DNA of 64,000 nt from Procambarus clarkii (lineage: Eukaryota > Arthropoda > Malacostraca > Decapoda > Cambaridae). The stretch covers positions 37,573,875-37,637,874 of the forward strand of contig NC_091188.1 of NCBI RefSeq assembly GCF_040958095.1, written 5' to 3'. The stretch's first letter is position 1. Each line of letters starts with the position of its first letter. Made by a program: the position numbers and the translations under genes. Shown here piece by piece: positions 1 through 15,583 of this stretch. The notes beneath the pieces were generated by a model, which had not been told where the DNA came from, did no database searches, and saw only the letters and a program-made list of their open reading frames with translations.

Positions 1-1073
1 GTGGGGGTGGTGGTGGGGGTGGTGGTGGGGGTGGTGGTGGTGGTGGTGGTGGTGGTGGTGGGGGTGGTGGTGGTGGTGGTGGTGGGGGTGGTGGTGGGGG
101 TGGTGGTGGGGGTGGTGGTGGTGGTGGTGGTGGTGGTGGTGGTGGTGGTGGTGGTGGTGGTGGTGGGGGTGGTGGTGGGGGTGGTGGTGGGGGTGGTGGT
201 GGGGGTGGTGGTGGTGGTGGTGGTGGTGGTGGTGGTGGTGGTGGGGGTGGTGGTGGGGGTGGTGGTGGGGGTGGTGGTGGGGGTGGTGGTGGTGGTGGTG
301 GTGGTGGTGGTGGTGGTGGTGGTGGTGGTGGTGGTGGTGGTGGGGGTGGTGGTGGGGGTGGTGGTGGTGGTGGTGGTGGTGGTGGTGGTGGTGGGGGTGG
401 TGGTGGTGGTGGTGGTGGTGGTGGTGGTGGTGGTGGTGGTGGTGGTGGGGGTGGTGGTGGTGGTGGGGGTGGTGGTGGTGGAGGTGGTGGTGGTGGTGGT
501 GGTGGTGGTGGTGGGGGTGGTGGTGGTGGTGGGGGTGGTGGTGGGGGTGGTGGTGGGGGTGGTGGTGGGGGTGGTGGTGGTGGTGGTGGTGGTGGTGGTG
601 GTGGTGGTGGTGGTGGTGGTGGTGGTGGTGGGGGTGGTGGTGGTGGTGGTGGTGGTGGTGGGGGTGGTGGTGGTGGTGGGGGTGGTGGTGGTGGTGGTGG
701 TGGGGGTGGTGGTGGTGGTGGGGGTGGTGGTGGGGGTGGTGGTGGTGGTGGGGGTGGTGGTGGTGGTGGTGGTGGTGGTGGTGGTGGGGGTGGTGGGGGT
801 GGTGGTGGGGGTGGTGGTGGTGGTGGTGGTGGTGGTGGTGGTGGTGGTGGTGGTGGTGGTGGTGGTGGTGGTGGTGGTGGTGGTGGTGGTGGGGGTGGTG
901 GTGGTGGTGGTGGGGGTGGTGGGGGTGGTGGTGGTGGTGGGGGTGGTGGGGGTGGTGGTGGTGGTGGGGGTGGTGGTGGTGGTGGTGGTGGTGGTGGTGG
1001 GGGTGGTGGGGGTGGTGGTGGGGGTGGTGGTGGGGGTGGGGGTGGTGGTGGGGGTGGTGGGGGTGGTGGTGGT
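1..1073. repeat. GGT / GGGGGT microsatellite
   Basis: The plus strand is an uninterrupted run of GGT triplets with frequent GGGGGT interruptions, ending at GGTTCACC. The apparent poly-Val/Gly frame is only a consequence of the triplet period. Closely spaced G-runs give G-quadruplex potential on the plus strand. The array starts at the window edge, so its true length is unknown. Confidence 0.98.
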
Positions 1074-1640
1074 TCACCTTTGTATCCGTCCTTCTAATTA
1101 TTTTTTCTAAGTATTATTTTATTTTTTATTAAAATTTGTATATATTGTGTATTCTTGTCCATACTTCTTTCTCCCCTTTACTGGTTCCTCTTCTTTATTC
1201 ATTTTCTTCTCATTATTCTTCTTCTCATTCTTCTCATATTATTTTCTTTTATTCTTTTTCTTCATTTATTTGCGATATTCGACCTCGTAAGGTTAATTTA
1301 GTCATTGATGTAACCTAATTTGGCCATTAATGTTCCTTAATTTAATTCGTGTAAGTAAATCTAAACATACAGGTAATTAAATAAATATACTAAAATTAAA
1401 AGTAAATTTAAACTGTCTCTATCTTGTATAACAACGATTAACTCCCCTAATATAACATGCTGTTTCCAAATACACTCAGCATACACTACTGCATTCATGC
1501 CTGCTGTATTTTATACAACCAATATTAGGTTAACATATAAATCCAACAACCTAATCCACTTTGTGTTAACCTTATCCAGTCCACGTATAATCCAAGCCAA
1601 TTTTGTCATGAATGACAGGCACTATCCTGTCATGGCATTA
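1074..1640. other. AT-rich spacer, nothing recognised
   Basis: T-rich and A-rich sequence with no repeat family or coding pattern that I recognise. A short pyrimidine-rich stretch lies at about 1160-1270. Confidence 0.5.
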
Positions 1641-1956
1641 CTTCCCATCCTTCCCCCCCCCCCTCACTCTCTCCCCAACCTTCCCCCTCCCTCTCCCCAC
1701 ACCCCCCCCTCCCTCCCCCTCCCCACCCCCACCCCTCTTGTTCATCGCCTCTATTTCCATGGAAGATATAATTGCCGAGTCTTAATGGTGGTTGGTCGTG
1801 TTCATTGTTATGCTGGGAGGGTGTTCAGGTCTTGCCGGTCGTTAGCTGTTCTGACCAGGCCTCGTTCCTCCTCCTCTGTTCTTCTTCTCTCTCTGTTCAC
1901 TCTCTCTTCTTCTTCTCTCTGTTCACTCTCTCTTCTTCTTCTCTCTGTTCATTAAT
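1641..1956. repeat. C-rich tract and CT-rich 24-bp minisatellite
   Basis: Positions 1649-1735 are almost pure C with T and A. Positions 1880-1956 contain about three copies of a CT-rich unit of about 24 bp that includes CTCTGTTCACTC. The stretch between is unremarkable. Confidence 0.8.
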
Positions 1957-2000
1957 AAGTTCGTTTTCATGTGGCGAGCCCTTCTGGCGATTTTTTTTAA

Positions 2001-2140
2001 TTATCAGAGGAAAAGCGCCAAGCCATTACGACTATATAGCACTGGGAAGGGATCAGGATAAGGGCTGGGGATGGGACGGGGGGAAGGCATGGTGCCCAAC
2101 CCACTTGTGTGGACGGTTGGGGGATTGAACGCCGACCTGC
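2001..2140 (-). mobile_element. SINE-C (tRNA-derived), 5' truncated
   Basis: Read on the minus strand it has the SINE-C B-box region (GGCGTTCAATCCCC), the GTGGTTGGGCACCAT-like body and the tail AGTGCTATATAG...GGCTTGGCGCTTTTCC, as in the fuller copies at 27633 and 28970. The A-box half of the tRNA head is missing, and the truncated end abuts the LINE-A tail at 2151. Confidence 0.85.
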
Positions 2141-2150
2141 TTGATACCTG

Positions 2151-2390
2151 CTTGATGGGGTTCTGGGAGTTCTTCTACTGCCCAAGCCCGGCCCGAGGCC
2201 AGGCTTGACTTGTGAGAGTTTGGTCCACCAGGCTGTTGCTTGGAGCGGCCCGCAGGCCCACATATAACTGCTTGATGGGGTTCTGGGAGTTCTTCTACTC
2301 CCCAAGCCCGGCCCGAGGCCAGGCTTGACTTGTGAGAGTTTGGTCCACCAGGCTGTTGCTTGGAGCGGCCCGCAGGCCCACATACCCATC
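2151..2390 (-). repeat. Tandem 120-bp duplication in the LINE-A 3' tail
   Basis: Two copies of a 120-bp unit (2151-2270 and 2271-2390) that are nearly identical, starting at CTTGATGGGG and ending near CCCACATA. They lie immediately 3' of the LINE-A ORF on the minus strand, so they are most simply its 3' UTR, duplicated once. The unit shares the words CAGCCTGGT and GGCCGGGC with LINE tails elsewhere in the window (24560, 26436). Confidence 0.85.
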
Positions 2391-2399
2391 ATAGCCCGG

Positions 2400-3957
2400 T
2401 TAGTCCGGCACTCCTTGAAGAAAACAATCTATTTTTCTCTTGAAGATGTCCACGGTTGTTCCAGCAATGCTTCTTATGCTCGCTGGGAGGATGTTGAACA
2501 ATCGTGAACCTCTGATGTTTATACAGTGCTCTCTGATTGTGCCTATGGCACCTCTGCTCTTCACTGGTTCTATTCTGCATTTTCTTCCATATCGTTCACT
2601 CCAGTATGTTGTTATTTTACTGTGTAGATTTGGGACCTGACCCTCCAGTATTTTCCATGTGTATATTATTTGGTATCTCTCTCGTCTCCTTTCTAGGGAG
2701 TACATTTGGAGAGCTTTGCGACGATCCCAATAATTTAAGTGTTTTATCTCGTCTTTGCGTGCCGTATATGTTCTCCGTATTCCCTCTATTTCAGCAATCT
2801 CTCCTGCTCTGAAGGGAGAAGTGAGTACTGAGCAGTACTCAAGACGGGACAACACAAGTGACTTGAAGAGTACAACCATTGTGATGTGATCTCTGGACTT
2901 GAAGGTTCTCGTAATCCATCCGATCATTTTTCTGACTGACGCAATATTTGCTTGGTTATGCTCCCTAAACGTTAGGTCGTCGGACATCATTATTCCCAAA
3001 TCCTTGACATGTTGTTTTTCTACTATGGGCAGATTCGATTGTGTTTTGTACCCTGTATTATGTTTTAGATCCTCATTTTTGCCGTATCTGAGTACCTGGA
3101 ATTTATCACCGTTAAACATCATGTTATTTTCTGCTGCCCAATCGAAAACTTTGTTAATGTCTGTTTGTAGTTTTTCAATGTCTTCAGCAGAGGTAATTTT
3201 CTTACTGATTTTTGTATCATCTGCAAAGGATGACACGAAGCTGGGACTTGTATTTTTATCTATATCTGATATGAGAATAAGGAACAGCAGCGGTGCAAGG
3301 ACTGTACCTTGAGGTACAGAGCTTTTAACTGCGCTCGGACTCGATTTTACTTGATTGACTGTTACCCTTTGTGTTCTGTTTGACAGGAAATTGAGTATCC
3401 AGCGTCCTACTTTACCAGTTATACCCATTGACCTCATTTTGTGTGCAATCACTCCATGGTCACATTTGTAGAATGCCTTTGCAAAGTCTGTGTATACAAC
3501 ATCTGCATTCTGTTTTTCTTCTAATGCCTCAGTGATTTTGTCGTAATGGTCAAGTAGCTGTGAGAGGCACGATCTTCCCGCTCTAAATCCATGTTGGCCT
3601 GGGTTGTGGAGGTCATTGGTCTTCATGAAACTGGTGACCTGACTCCTAATCACTCTCTCTAATACTTTTATTATGTGGGGCGTTAGTGCAACTGGTCTAT
3701 AATTCTTTTTCAATGCTGTGCTCCCTCCCTTGTGTAGAGGGGCTATGTCTGCTGCTTTAAGTGCATCTGGCATCTCCCCCGTGTCCAAGCTCTTCCTCCA
3801 CACTATACTGAGTGCCTGTGCTACTGGCACTTTGCATTTTTTTATAAATATTGAATTCCATGAGTCTGAACCCGGGGCTGAGTGCATGGCCATGTTGTCA
3901 ATTTCTCTTTCAAAATCTCCCACGCTCGTGTTGATATCAGTTATATTTATGGTTTAA
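2400..3957 (-). CDS. LINE-A non-LTR retrotransposon reverse transcriptase, 5' truncated
   Basis: An open minus-strand frame of about 510 residues encodes the reverse transcriptase (RT) of a CR1/Jockey-type LINE. Visible RT motifs in order are HSAPGSDSW, APLHKGG..KNYRPVALT, HGFRAGRSC, the first catalytic Asp in YTDFAKAF, SSVPQGTVLAPLLF, and the catalytic FADDTK. A C-terminal region with LERRRERYQIIYTWKILEG is typical of CR1-like proteins. No endonuclease domain is present: the frame runs without a Met into the junction with PLE1 at 3957, so the element is 5' truncated or was cut by PLE1. FYKCDH replaces the more usual FDKCDH after the first Asp. The frame has no internal stop, which suggests a fairly young copy. 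Decayed relatives lie at 24750 and 25540. Confidence 0.93.
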
Positions 3958-5206
<1,249 letters not shown>

Positions 5207-5838
5207 CTATTGGTCCATATTTCTTGATGCTTCTATATTGGAGCGGAGTCTTGAGGTGGGTAGAATATAGTTGTGCAATAATTGGCTGTTGATTGCTGGT
5301 GTTGACTTCTTGATGTGTAGTGCCTCGCAAACGTCAAGCCGCCTGCTATCGCTGTATCTATCGATGATTTCTGTGTTGTTTACTAGGATTTCTCTGGCGA
5401 TGGTTTGGTTGTGGGAAGAGATTATATGTTCCTTAATGGAGCCCTGTTGCTTATGCATCGTTAAACGCCTAGAAAGAGATGTTGTTGTCTTGCCTATATA
5501 CTGGGTTTTTTGGAGCTTACAGTCCCCAAGAGGGCATTTGAAGGCATAGACGACGTTAGTCTCTTTTAAAGCGTTCTGTTTTGTGTCTGGAGAGTTTCTC
5601 ATGAGTAGGCTGGCCGTTTTTCTGGTTTTATAGTAAATCGTCAGTTGTATCCTCTGATTTTTGTCTGTAGGGATAACGTTTCTATTAACAATATCTTTCA
5701 GGACCCTTTCCTCCGTTTTATGAGCTGTGGAAAAGAAGTTCCTGTAAAATAGTCTAATAGGGGGTACAGGTGTTGTGTTAGTTGTCTCTTCAGAGGTTGC
5801 ATGGCTTTTCACTTTCCTTCTTATGATGTCTTCGACGA
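5207..5838 (-). pseudogene. PLE1 copy b, GIY-YIG endonuclease part of ORF
   Basis: About 210 minus-strand residues from FVEDIIRRKVKSH to the stop at 5207. They contain the linker of the Penelope ORF and its C-terminal GIY-YIG nuclease: VVYAFKCP, KTQYIGKTTTSLSRRLTMH, then HIISSHNQT. The RT half is missing. Homology stops at about 5838, where copy c begins in the opposite direction, so this is one arm of an inverted pair. The protein is nearly identical to the end of copy c, so the pair is young or homogenised. Confidence 0.9.
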
Positions 5839-5854
5839 AAGTCGACTAAGTCAT

Positions 5855-6883
5855 GTCGACATGAACTTGAAACCGGCCATATAGTGCAGGTATGTTGACG
5901 ACATTTTTACACAGGTACCTGATGTCAGACATCTGCAGGAGCTGAAGGAGGCATTTGAGCAGAGTTCCGTGCTGCGTTTCACTTACGAGATGGAAAAGGA
6001 TGGGAAGCTGCCCTTTCTAGATGTAACAGTCATGGAAAAGGGCGGAGGTTTCCACACTGCAGTCTACACTAAGGAAACGAACATAGGAATGTGCCTAAAT
6101 GCCAACAGCGACTGCCCAGACAGGTACAAGAGGAGTGTTGTTAACGCATATGTCGACCGTGCTCTCAGCCACAGCTCAGAATGGAAGCAAGTCGACGAAG
6201 AACTCTGTAGGGTAAGGCAGGTCCTAGTCAACAACGGCTTCTCCAATGGTTTCGTCGAAGACATCATAAGAAGGAAAGTGAAAAGCCATGCAACCTCTGA
6301 AGAGACAACTAACACAACACCTATACGCCCTATTAGACTATTTTACAGGAATTTCTTTTCCACAGCTCATAAAACGGAGGAAAGGGTCCTGAAAGATATT
6401 GTTAATAGAAACGTTATCCCTACAGACAAAAATCAGAGGATACAACTGACGATTTACTATAAAACCAGAAAAACGGCCAGCCTACTCATGAGAAACTCTC
6501 CAGACACAAAACAGAACGCTTTAAAAGAGACTAACGTCGTCTATGCCTTCAAATGCCCTCTTGGGGACTGTAAGCTCCAAAAAACCCAGTATATAGGCAA
6601 GACAACAACATCTCTTTCTAGGCGTTTAACGATGCATAAGCAACAGGGCTCCATTAAGGAACATATAATCTCTTCCCACAACCAAACCATCGCCAGAGAA
6701 ATCCTAGTAAACAACACAGAAATCATCGATAGATACAGCGATAGCAGGCGGCTTGACGTTTGCGAGGCACTACACATCAAGAAGTCAACACCAGCAATCA
6801 ACAGCCAATTATTGCACAACTATATTCTACCCACCTCAAGACTCCGCTCCAATATAGAAGCATCAAGAAATATGGACCAATAG
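5855..6883 (+). pseudogene. PLE1 copy c, RT C-terminus plus GIY-YIG endonuclease
   Basis: The plus frame opens with KPAI, a stop at 5882-5884 where a Tyr codon is expected, and then CRYVDDIF, whose YVDD (5891-5902) is the RT catalytic motif. It continues through LPFLDVTVMEKGGGF and the RT thumb (CLNANSDCPDRYKRSVVNAY) to the GIY-YIG nuclease (VVYAFKCP...QYIGKTTTSLSRRLTMH) and stops at 6883. The N-terminal part of the Penelope ORF and the RT fingers are absent. Homology begins close to 5855, directly after the opposed copy b. Confidence 0.92.
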
Positions 6884-7984
<1,101 letters not shown>

Positions 7985-8100
7985 CAAGTGGCCACCATTC
8001 CTTTTCCCCGTCTCATCCTAAATCCTTATCCTGGCCCCTCCCCAGTGCTATATAGCCGTAATGACTTGGCGCTTGCCCCTGATATTTCCCTCCCTCCTCA
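7985..8100 (+). mobile_element. SINE-C 3' fragment
   Basis: It matches the SINE-C body and tail (GGCCACCATTCC..., CAGTGCTATATAGCCGTAAT, GGCGCTTGCCCCTGATA) but has no tRNA head. Confidence 0.8.
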
Positions 8101-8366
8101 TAATGGTACAACCAGACTGAGGGTACAGGCAGGGGTACCTATTCATGGTACAGCCAGGGGTGACGGTGCGCGGAGGGGAGGGTACATGATATTGGTATGA
8201 ACAGTTTGAGAGGAAAGGAGGGGGGGGGGAAGGGTTGAGGAACTTGGAAATGATACAGGCAGAATGGGGGGTGATAGAGGGGGGAGGGGGGGGAGGGGTT
8301 ACCTGATAATGGTACAACCACAATTATTATAATTTCAAATGGGATGAACCCGGCAGCCCCAGACCA
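8101..8366. other. G-rich spacer with scattered GGTACA words
   Basis: GGTACA or GGGTACA recurs irregularly between 8105 and 8320 next to G-runs (8219-8300). A 30-bp piece at 8338-8368 recurs inverted at 27268-27303 (GGCTGCCGGGTTCA), so it belongs to a dispersed repeat. Confidence 0.5.
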
Positions 8367-8492
8367 AAAATTGGATATTCAAAAATTGGATTTTCTCAAA
8401 AATTGGATTTTTAAAAAAAATTGGATTTTTCTCGAAATTTAGATTTTCTCAAAAAGTGGATTTTCTACAAAATTGGATTTTCTAAAAAATTG
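8367..8492 (+). repeat. Degenerate ~19-bp tandem repeat
   Basis: About six imperfect copies of AAAAATTGGATTTTCTC. Confidence 0.85.
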
Positions 8493-8706
8493 GAATTCAC
8501 TATTTACTACTCAACTAAACGGACGCCCAATTTAATGCAGAAGAAAACCCCCAATTAAAAAATAATTCAGTTATTCATGTTCTTAATATAATATAAATTG
8601 GAAGATAAACAAAACCAGATTGAAAAAAACGAAAATCACTTTGCCTGGTTAGGCAAATCGGAGATTGCATACGCACGGCCAAGCAGTGCGGTTCTGGCAC
8701 GACGTA

Positions 8707-8765
<59 letters not shown>

Positions 8766-8768
<3 letters not shown>

Positions 8769-9154
8769 GTACCTAGTAGCCAGAACGCACTTCTCAGCCT
8801 ACTATGCAAGGCCCGATTTGCCTAATAAGCCAAGTTTTCCTGAAATAATATATTTTCTCTAATTTTTTTCTTATGAAGTGATGAAGCTACCAATTTCATT
8901 ATGTATGAGGTCAATTTTTTTTTATTGGAAATAAAATTAACGTAGATATATGACCGAACCTAACCAACCCTACCTAACCTAACCTAACCTATCTTTATAG
9001 GTTAGGTTAGGTTAGGTAGCCGAAAAAGTTAGGTTAGGTTAGGTTAGGTAGGCTAGGTAGTCGAAAAACAATTATTTCATGAAAACTTGGCTTATTAGGC
9101 AAATCGGCCCTTGCATAGTAGGCTGAGAAGTGCGTTCTGGCTACTAGGTACGAC
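8766..9154 (+). mobile_element. MITE unit 1 (orientation A)
   Basis: 389 bp between (TA)n tracts. The TATGACCGAACC half comes first, then runs of CCTAA/TTAGG, then GTCGAAAAACAATTA near the right TIR. Confidence 0.85.
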
Positions 9155-9170
9155 ATATATATATATATAT

Positions 9171-9551
9171 GTCGTACCTAGTAGCCAGAACTCACTTCTC
9201 AGCCTACTATGCAAGGCCCGATTTGCCTAATAAGCCTAGTTTTCATGAATTAATGTTTTTTCGACAACCTAACCTACCTAACCTAACCTAACCTAACGTT
9301 TTCGGCTACCTAACCTAACCTATAAAGATAGGTTAGGTTAGGTTAGGTAGGGTTGGTTAGGTTCGGTCATATATCTACGTTAATTTTAACTCCAATAAAA
9401 AAAAATTGACCTCATACATAATGAAATGGGTAGCTTTATCATTTCATAAGAAAAAAATTAGAGAAAATATATTAATTCAGTAAAACTTGGCTTATTAGGC
9501 AAATCGGGCCTCGCATAGTAGGCTGAGAAGTGAGTTCTGGCTACTAGGTAC

Positions 9552-9554
<3 letters not shown>
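9171..9554 (-). mobile_element. MITE unit 2 (orientation B)
   Basis: 384 bp. The interior is the reverse complement of unit 1, and it is separated from unit 1 by only 16 bp of TA. Confidence 0.85.
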
Positions 9555-10087
<533 letters not shown>

Positions 10088-10482
10088 GTCGTACCTAGTA
10101 GCCAGAATGCACTTCTCGGCCTACTATGCGAGGCCCGATTTGCCTAATAAGGCAAGTTTTCCTGAATTAATATATTTTCTGAAATTTTTTTCTTATGAAA
10201 TGATAAAGCTACCCATTTCATTATGTATGAGGTCAATTTTTTTTTATTGGAGTTAAAATTAACGTAGATATATGACCGAACCTAACCAACCCTACCTAAC
10301 CTAACCTAACCTATCTTTATAGGTTAGATAGGTTAGGTTAGGTTAGGTAGCCGAAAAAGTTAGGTTAGGTTAGGTTAGGTAGGTTAGGTAGTCGAAAAAC
10401 AATTAATTCATGAAAACTTGGCTTATCAGGCAAATTGGGCCATGCATATTAGGCTGAGAAGTGCGTTCTGGCTACTAGGTAC

Positions 10483-10485
<3 letters not shown>
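10088..10485 (+). mobile_element. MITE unit 4 (orientation A)
   Basis: 398 bp, the longest unit, with an extra TTAGG run after GGTTAGATAGG. Confidence 0.85.
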
Positions 10486-10569
<84 letters not shown>

Positions 10570-10572
<3 letters not shown>

Positions 10573-10950
10573 GTACCTAGTAGCCAGAACTCACTTCTCA
10601 GCCTACTATGCGAGGCCCGATTTGCCTAATAAGCCAAGTTTTACTGAATTAATATATTTTCTCTAATTTTTTTCTTATGAAATGATAAAGCTACCCATTT
10701 CATAATGTATAAGGACAATTTTTTTTTATTGGAGTTAAAATTAACGTAGATATATGACCGAACCTAACCAACCCTACCTAACCTAACCTAACCTATCTTT
10801 ATAGGTTAGGTTAGGTTAGGTAGCCGAAAACGTTAGGTTAGGTTAGGTAGGTTAGGTTGTCGAAAAAACATTAATTCATGAAAACTAGGCTTATTAGGCA
10901 AATCGGGCCTTGCATAGTAGGCTGAGAAGTGAGTTCTGGCTACTAGGTAC

Positions 10951-10953
<3 letters not shown>
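10570..10953 (+). mobile_element. MITE unit 5 (orientation A)
   Basis: 384 bp with the same order of internal segments as unit 1. Confidence 0.85.
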
Positions 10954-10985
<32 letters not shown>

Positions 10986-10988
<3 letters not shown>

Positions 10989-11373
10989 GTACCTAGTAGC
11001 CAGAACGCACTTCTCAGCCTACTATGCAAGGCCCGATTTGCCTAATAGGCCAAGTTTTCCTGAAATAGTATATTTTCTCTAATTTTTTTCTTATGAAGTG
11101 ATAATGCTACCCATTTCATTATGTATGAGGTCATTTTTTTTTATTGGAGTTAAAATTAACGTAGATATATGACCGAACCTAACCAACCCTACCTAACCTA
11201 ACCTAACCTATCTTTATAGGTTAGGTTAGGTTAGGAAGCCGAAAAAGTTAGGTTAGGTTAGGTTAGGTAGGTTAGGTAGTCGAAAAACAATTAATGCATG
11301 AAAACTTGGCTTATTAAGCAAATCGGGCCTTGCATAGTAGGCTGAGAAGTGAGTTCTGGCTACTAGGTACGAC
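10986..11373 (+). mobile_element. MITE unit 6 (orientation A)
   Basis: 388 bp with the same order of internal segments as unit 1. Confidence 0.85.
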
Positions 11374-11397
11374 ATATATATACATATATATATATAT

Positions 11398-12548
<1,151 letters not shown>

Positions 12549-15042
12549 TTAATCCAGTGTAATTGGCCTGTTATGTTGGACATTGTCTTCTGTGTTGGCA
12601 TCGATATGTTCTTGTCTTGTCCTTACTCTCATGGTGGGTAGAGTAAATAGTTCCGTGATTTGGGTGTTCATGGTAGGTCGCTCTATTCTTATGTGAATTG
12701 CCTCAAGAATTTGTAATCTTCTTGAATCTTGGGTTTTGTCTATTATGCAAGTATTCTTGTTCAACATTTCTCTTGTTAGAGTAATGTCATGGGCTTGTCT
12801 CATGTGATTCCTAGGGGCACCAGATTGAAGATGGCATGTCAAACGCCTCGTCAGCTTGGTCGACGTCATACCTATGTACTTACATTGAAGGTTACATCCT
12901 TCGTGGGGGCAAGTGTACATGTATACAACGCTTGACTGCTGTAGAGGGTTCTCCGTCGGCTTCGGGCTGTTTTTGATAAGGAGTTCGGAAGTCTTCTTGG
13001 TTTTGTAGAATATTATCAGGTTTATGTTTTGGTTAGGAGTAGTGCTTTTTACTCCTTTACGGATTATTTCTTTCATTATTCTTTCCTCTTTTATATGTTC
13101 ACTGTGCATGGTTGATTTGTAATATAATTTTATTGGGGGTGTTGTGGTTTCTGTTCTAGGTTCTCAATTATACCAACGGTCCAAGTGTCTTCTTATAGCA
13201 GCGTTTATTTCCGCGTTGCTATATCCGTTGTTCACCAATACCTGAGTTACTCTTTCAAACTCTCTACTCACGTTGCTCCATTCAGAGCAGTGGGTAAGCG
13301 CTCGACGAATATAAGCATTGAGAACACTGGTTTTGTATCTTTGGGGGCACTCACTTCTACCGTTCAGGCATAATCCTATGTTGGTGGGCTTGGTATATAC
13401 GTTGGTGCTTAAAGAGGTTCCTGTTTTTGTTATTAGTACATCCAAAAATGGCAGACTGTTATTTTCACTATTTTCATGTGTAAATCGGAGTACTGACTCT
13501 CTCTCTAGGTGTCTTTTTAGGTCAATTAGTTCATCTGAGTCTTTTACTATTACGAATATGTCATCTACATAACGGCAGTATACAGTTGGTTTTTGTCTGC
13601 TACTGAAGACCCTATCTTCGATGGTTCCCATATAAAAATTAGCAAATAAAACTCCTAAGGGGGAGCCCATTGCTACTTCGTCTATTTGTAAATACATGTC
13701 TCCTTGTGGACTGATGAAAGGGGCTTCCTTTGTACACGCTTCGAGAAGACTTTTCAAGTGTGGCTCAGGTATGTCTAATTTGGGGGTGCTCTCGTCTCTG
13801 TATACTCTGTCCAGTATCATTCCTATGGTTGTGTCGACTGGGACGTTGGTAAAAAGGGATTCAACGTCCAGGGAAGCGATGATTCCATCGGGCTGGGTAG
13901 ATTTGATCAATTCTAGGAAATCTGCTGATGATTGTAGACTAAACTTACTTGGAGTGTATGGAGTTAGGAGTTCATTGAGTTTCTTTGCCAGGTGATAAGT
14001 TGGGGTTGGTATTTGGCTGATTATAGGGCGTAGTGGGTTACCTGGTTTATGCGTCTTAACATTGCAGTAGGCATATCCTAAGCCATAGTCGCCTTGAAGT
14101 TTATTGAAATGCACACTACCTTTCTTTGCGTTGATTGCTGTAATTGTTTTGTTTACTTTCCGCTTAAGGTCTTCTACGGGGTTCCTCGTGATTCGTTGAA
14201 ATTTGGAGTCGTCACTTAGGATGTCGCTAATTTTGTTCATGTATTCATGGGTAGGAATCAATACATATGCTGCTGTTTTGTCGGCTTTTCTTATTGTTAC
14301 GTCTTTCAGATTTTTTAGTTGTTTCGCTGCTTCTTTGAGTCGTGGGGTTAAGATTGTAGATGAATATGTTCCTCGTTTTTTTCCCTGCTTCTGCAAGTAG
14401 TTCAGCTTGAAGTGTGTCAGTGGTGATGACTTTTTTGTTGTCTTCTAGCTTATGGATATCGTCCAGAAGCATTTCGATTTCCAGGCGTTTTTGATGCGTC
14501 TTTGGTTTAGATAAGAATTGACAATTTAGACCAAGATTTAAGAGGTCTCGTTGGTCCTGGGTAAGATCATAAGAAGTCAGGTTAAAGTAGCCATCTTTAG
14601 GACGAGGGATTTTTAGCTGTCCACCGTTTAGGGATGTTAACTTACGGAGTGTCTTTGTTTCTACAAGAGTTTTATGTTGTTGTTTCAGGTTAAATAGTTC
14701 ACTGTTGATGGTTTGCTTGAGTTGGATAGGGATGTCGTACTGGGTCCATTTGTTTAACAGATGCTCCGCCTGCTCTATAAAGGTTTGGAGGGCTTCCTTC
14801 TTCTTGTTTAGTTCATGCCGAATGAGCTCTTGCCTATACCTATAGGTAAACTCTGTATTGCGGACTGCCGGGTCATGTGGGTTTATATTGGTGTATACTG
14901 GCAGCAGGTTTTCTTTCAAACATGTTTCATTGAATATGACCGCATATTCTGTATTTCTTATTTTCTGGTTTAGGGCTTCTATCCCTCTAACTATTTTCTT
15001 AGCATCAGGGCTTAATTGAAATAGGAGTTCTCCAAAACTCAT
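12549..15042 (-). pseudogene. PLE2 copy a: near full-length Penelope-like ORF (RT + GIY-YIG), one frameshift and one stop
   Basis: A Penelope-like retroelement ORF of about 830 codons on the minus strand. The N-terminal region ([16 protein letters not shown]...) leads into RT motifs KTHKPGNPLRPIIS, IASLDVESLFTNVP (first catalytic Asp), MGSPLGVLFANFYMG, CRYVDDIFVIV (catalytic YVDD) and LPFLDVLITK. A GIY-YIG nuclease follows (VVYMYTCPHEGC, CKYIGMTSTKLTRRLTCH). It is broken in two places. A run of seven A at 14376-14382 (minus strand) puts the N-terminus one base out of frame with the RT. A TGA sits at about 13164-13166, where copy b has TCA, and separates RT from nuclease. Both are single-base lesions, so the copy is young; the A7 lesion could be a sequencing indel. 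PLE proteins reverse-transcribe their RNA at nicks made by their own nuclease. Confidence 0.95.
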
Positions 15043-15583
15043 TTTCGTACTTTTAAGGTGAAGAAAAGAAGTGATTTACTATAGAGTGTATTACACTTAT
15101 TCGTATAATTTGCACGACGTTTCGAACCTCCATGGTTCATTCTCAAGTGAACAGATCTTACAATACTAGTGAATTTTATACCCGCATTAGGTCAGGTGAT
15201 AATACAATGAAGGTGAAAACATGGGGGGATACATAAGGGATAAACATAGGGGCTGCAGAAGGCTTATTGGCCCATACGAGGCATCTCCTATCTAAACACA
15301 AAGATTAATCCAGTGTAATTGGCCTGTTATGTTGGACATTGTCTTCTGTGTTGGCATCGATATGTTCTTGTCTTGTCCTTACTCTCATGGTGGGTAGAGT
15401 AAATAGTTCCGTGATTTGGGTGTTCATGGTAGGTCGCTCTATTCTTATGTGAATTGCCTCAAGAATTTGTAATCTTCTTGAATCTTGGGTTTTGTCTATT
15501 ATGCAAGTATTCTTGTTCAACATTTCTCTTGTTAGAGTAATGTCATGGGCTTGTCTCATGTGATTCCTAGGGGCACCAGGAAC
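15043..15583 (-). mobile_element. PLE2 upstream partial copy (pLTR) in tandem with copy a
   Basis: Immediately 5' of copy a on the same strand lies the 3' end of another PLE2: nuclease codons from GAPRNHMRQAHD to the stop at 15305, then the pLTR and hammerhead-like motif (15111-15151). This partial tandem copy is the normal Penelope layout. It ends at 15583 at the inverted junction with copy b. Confidence 0.88.

Noticed and set aside
1-1110. 369-codon poly-Val/Gly frame
   Set aside because: Translation of a GGT microsatellite.
5271-5549. 92-codon plus frame, repeated at 6541-6819 (minus)
   Set aside because: Antisense shadow of the PLE1 nuclease ORF in both copies.
8970-9050. True telomere or chromosome end
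   Set aside because: TTAGG runs are short (about four units), occur in both orientations inside each MITE unit and are interspersed with other words.
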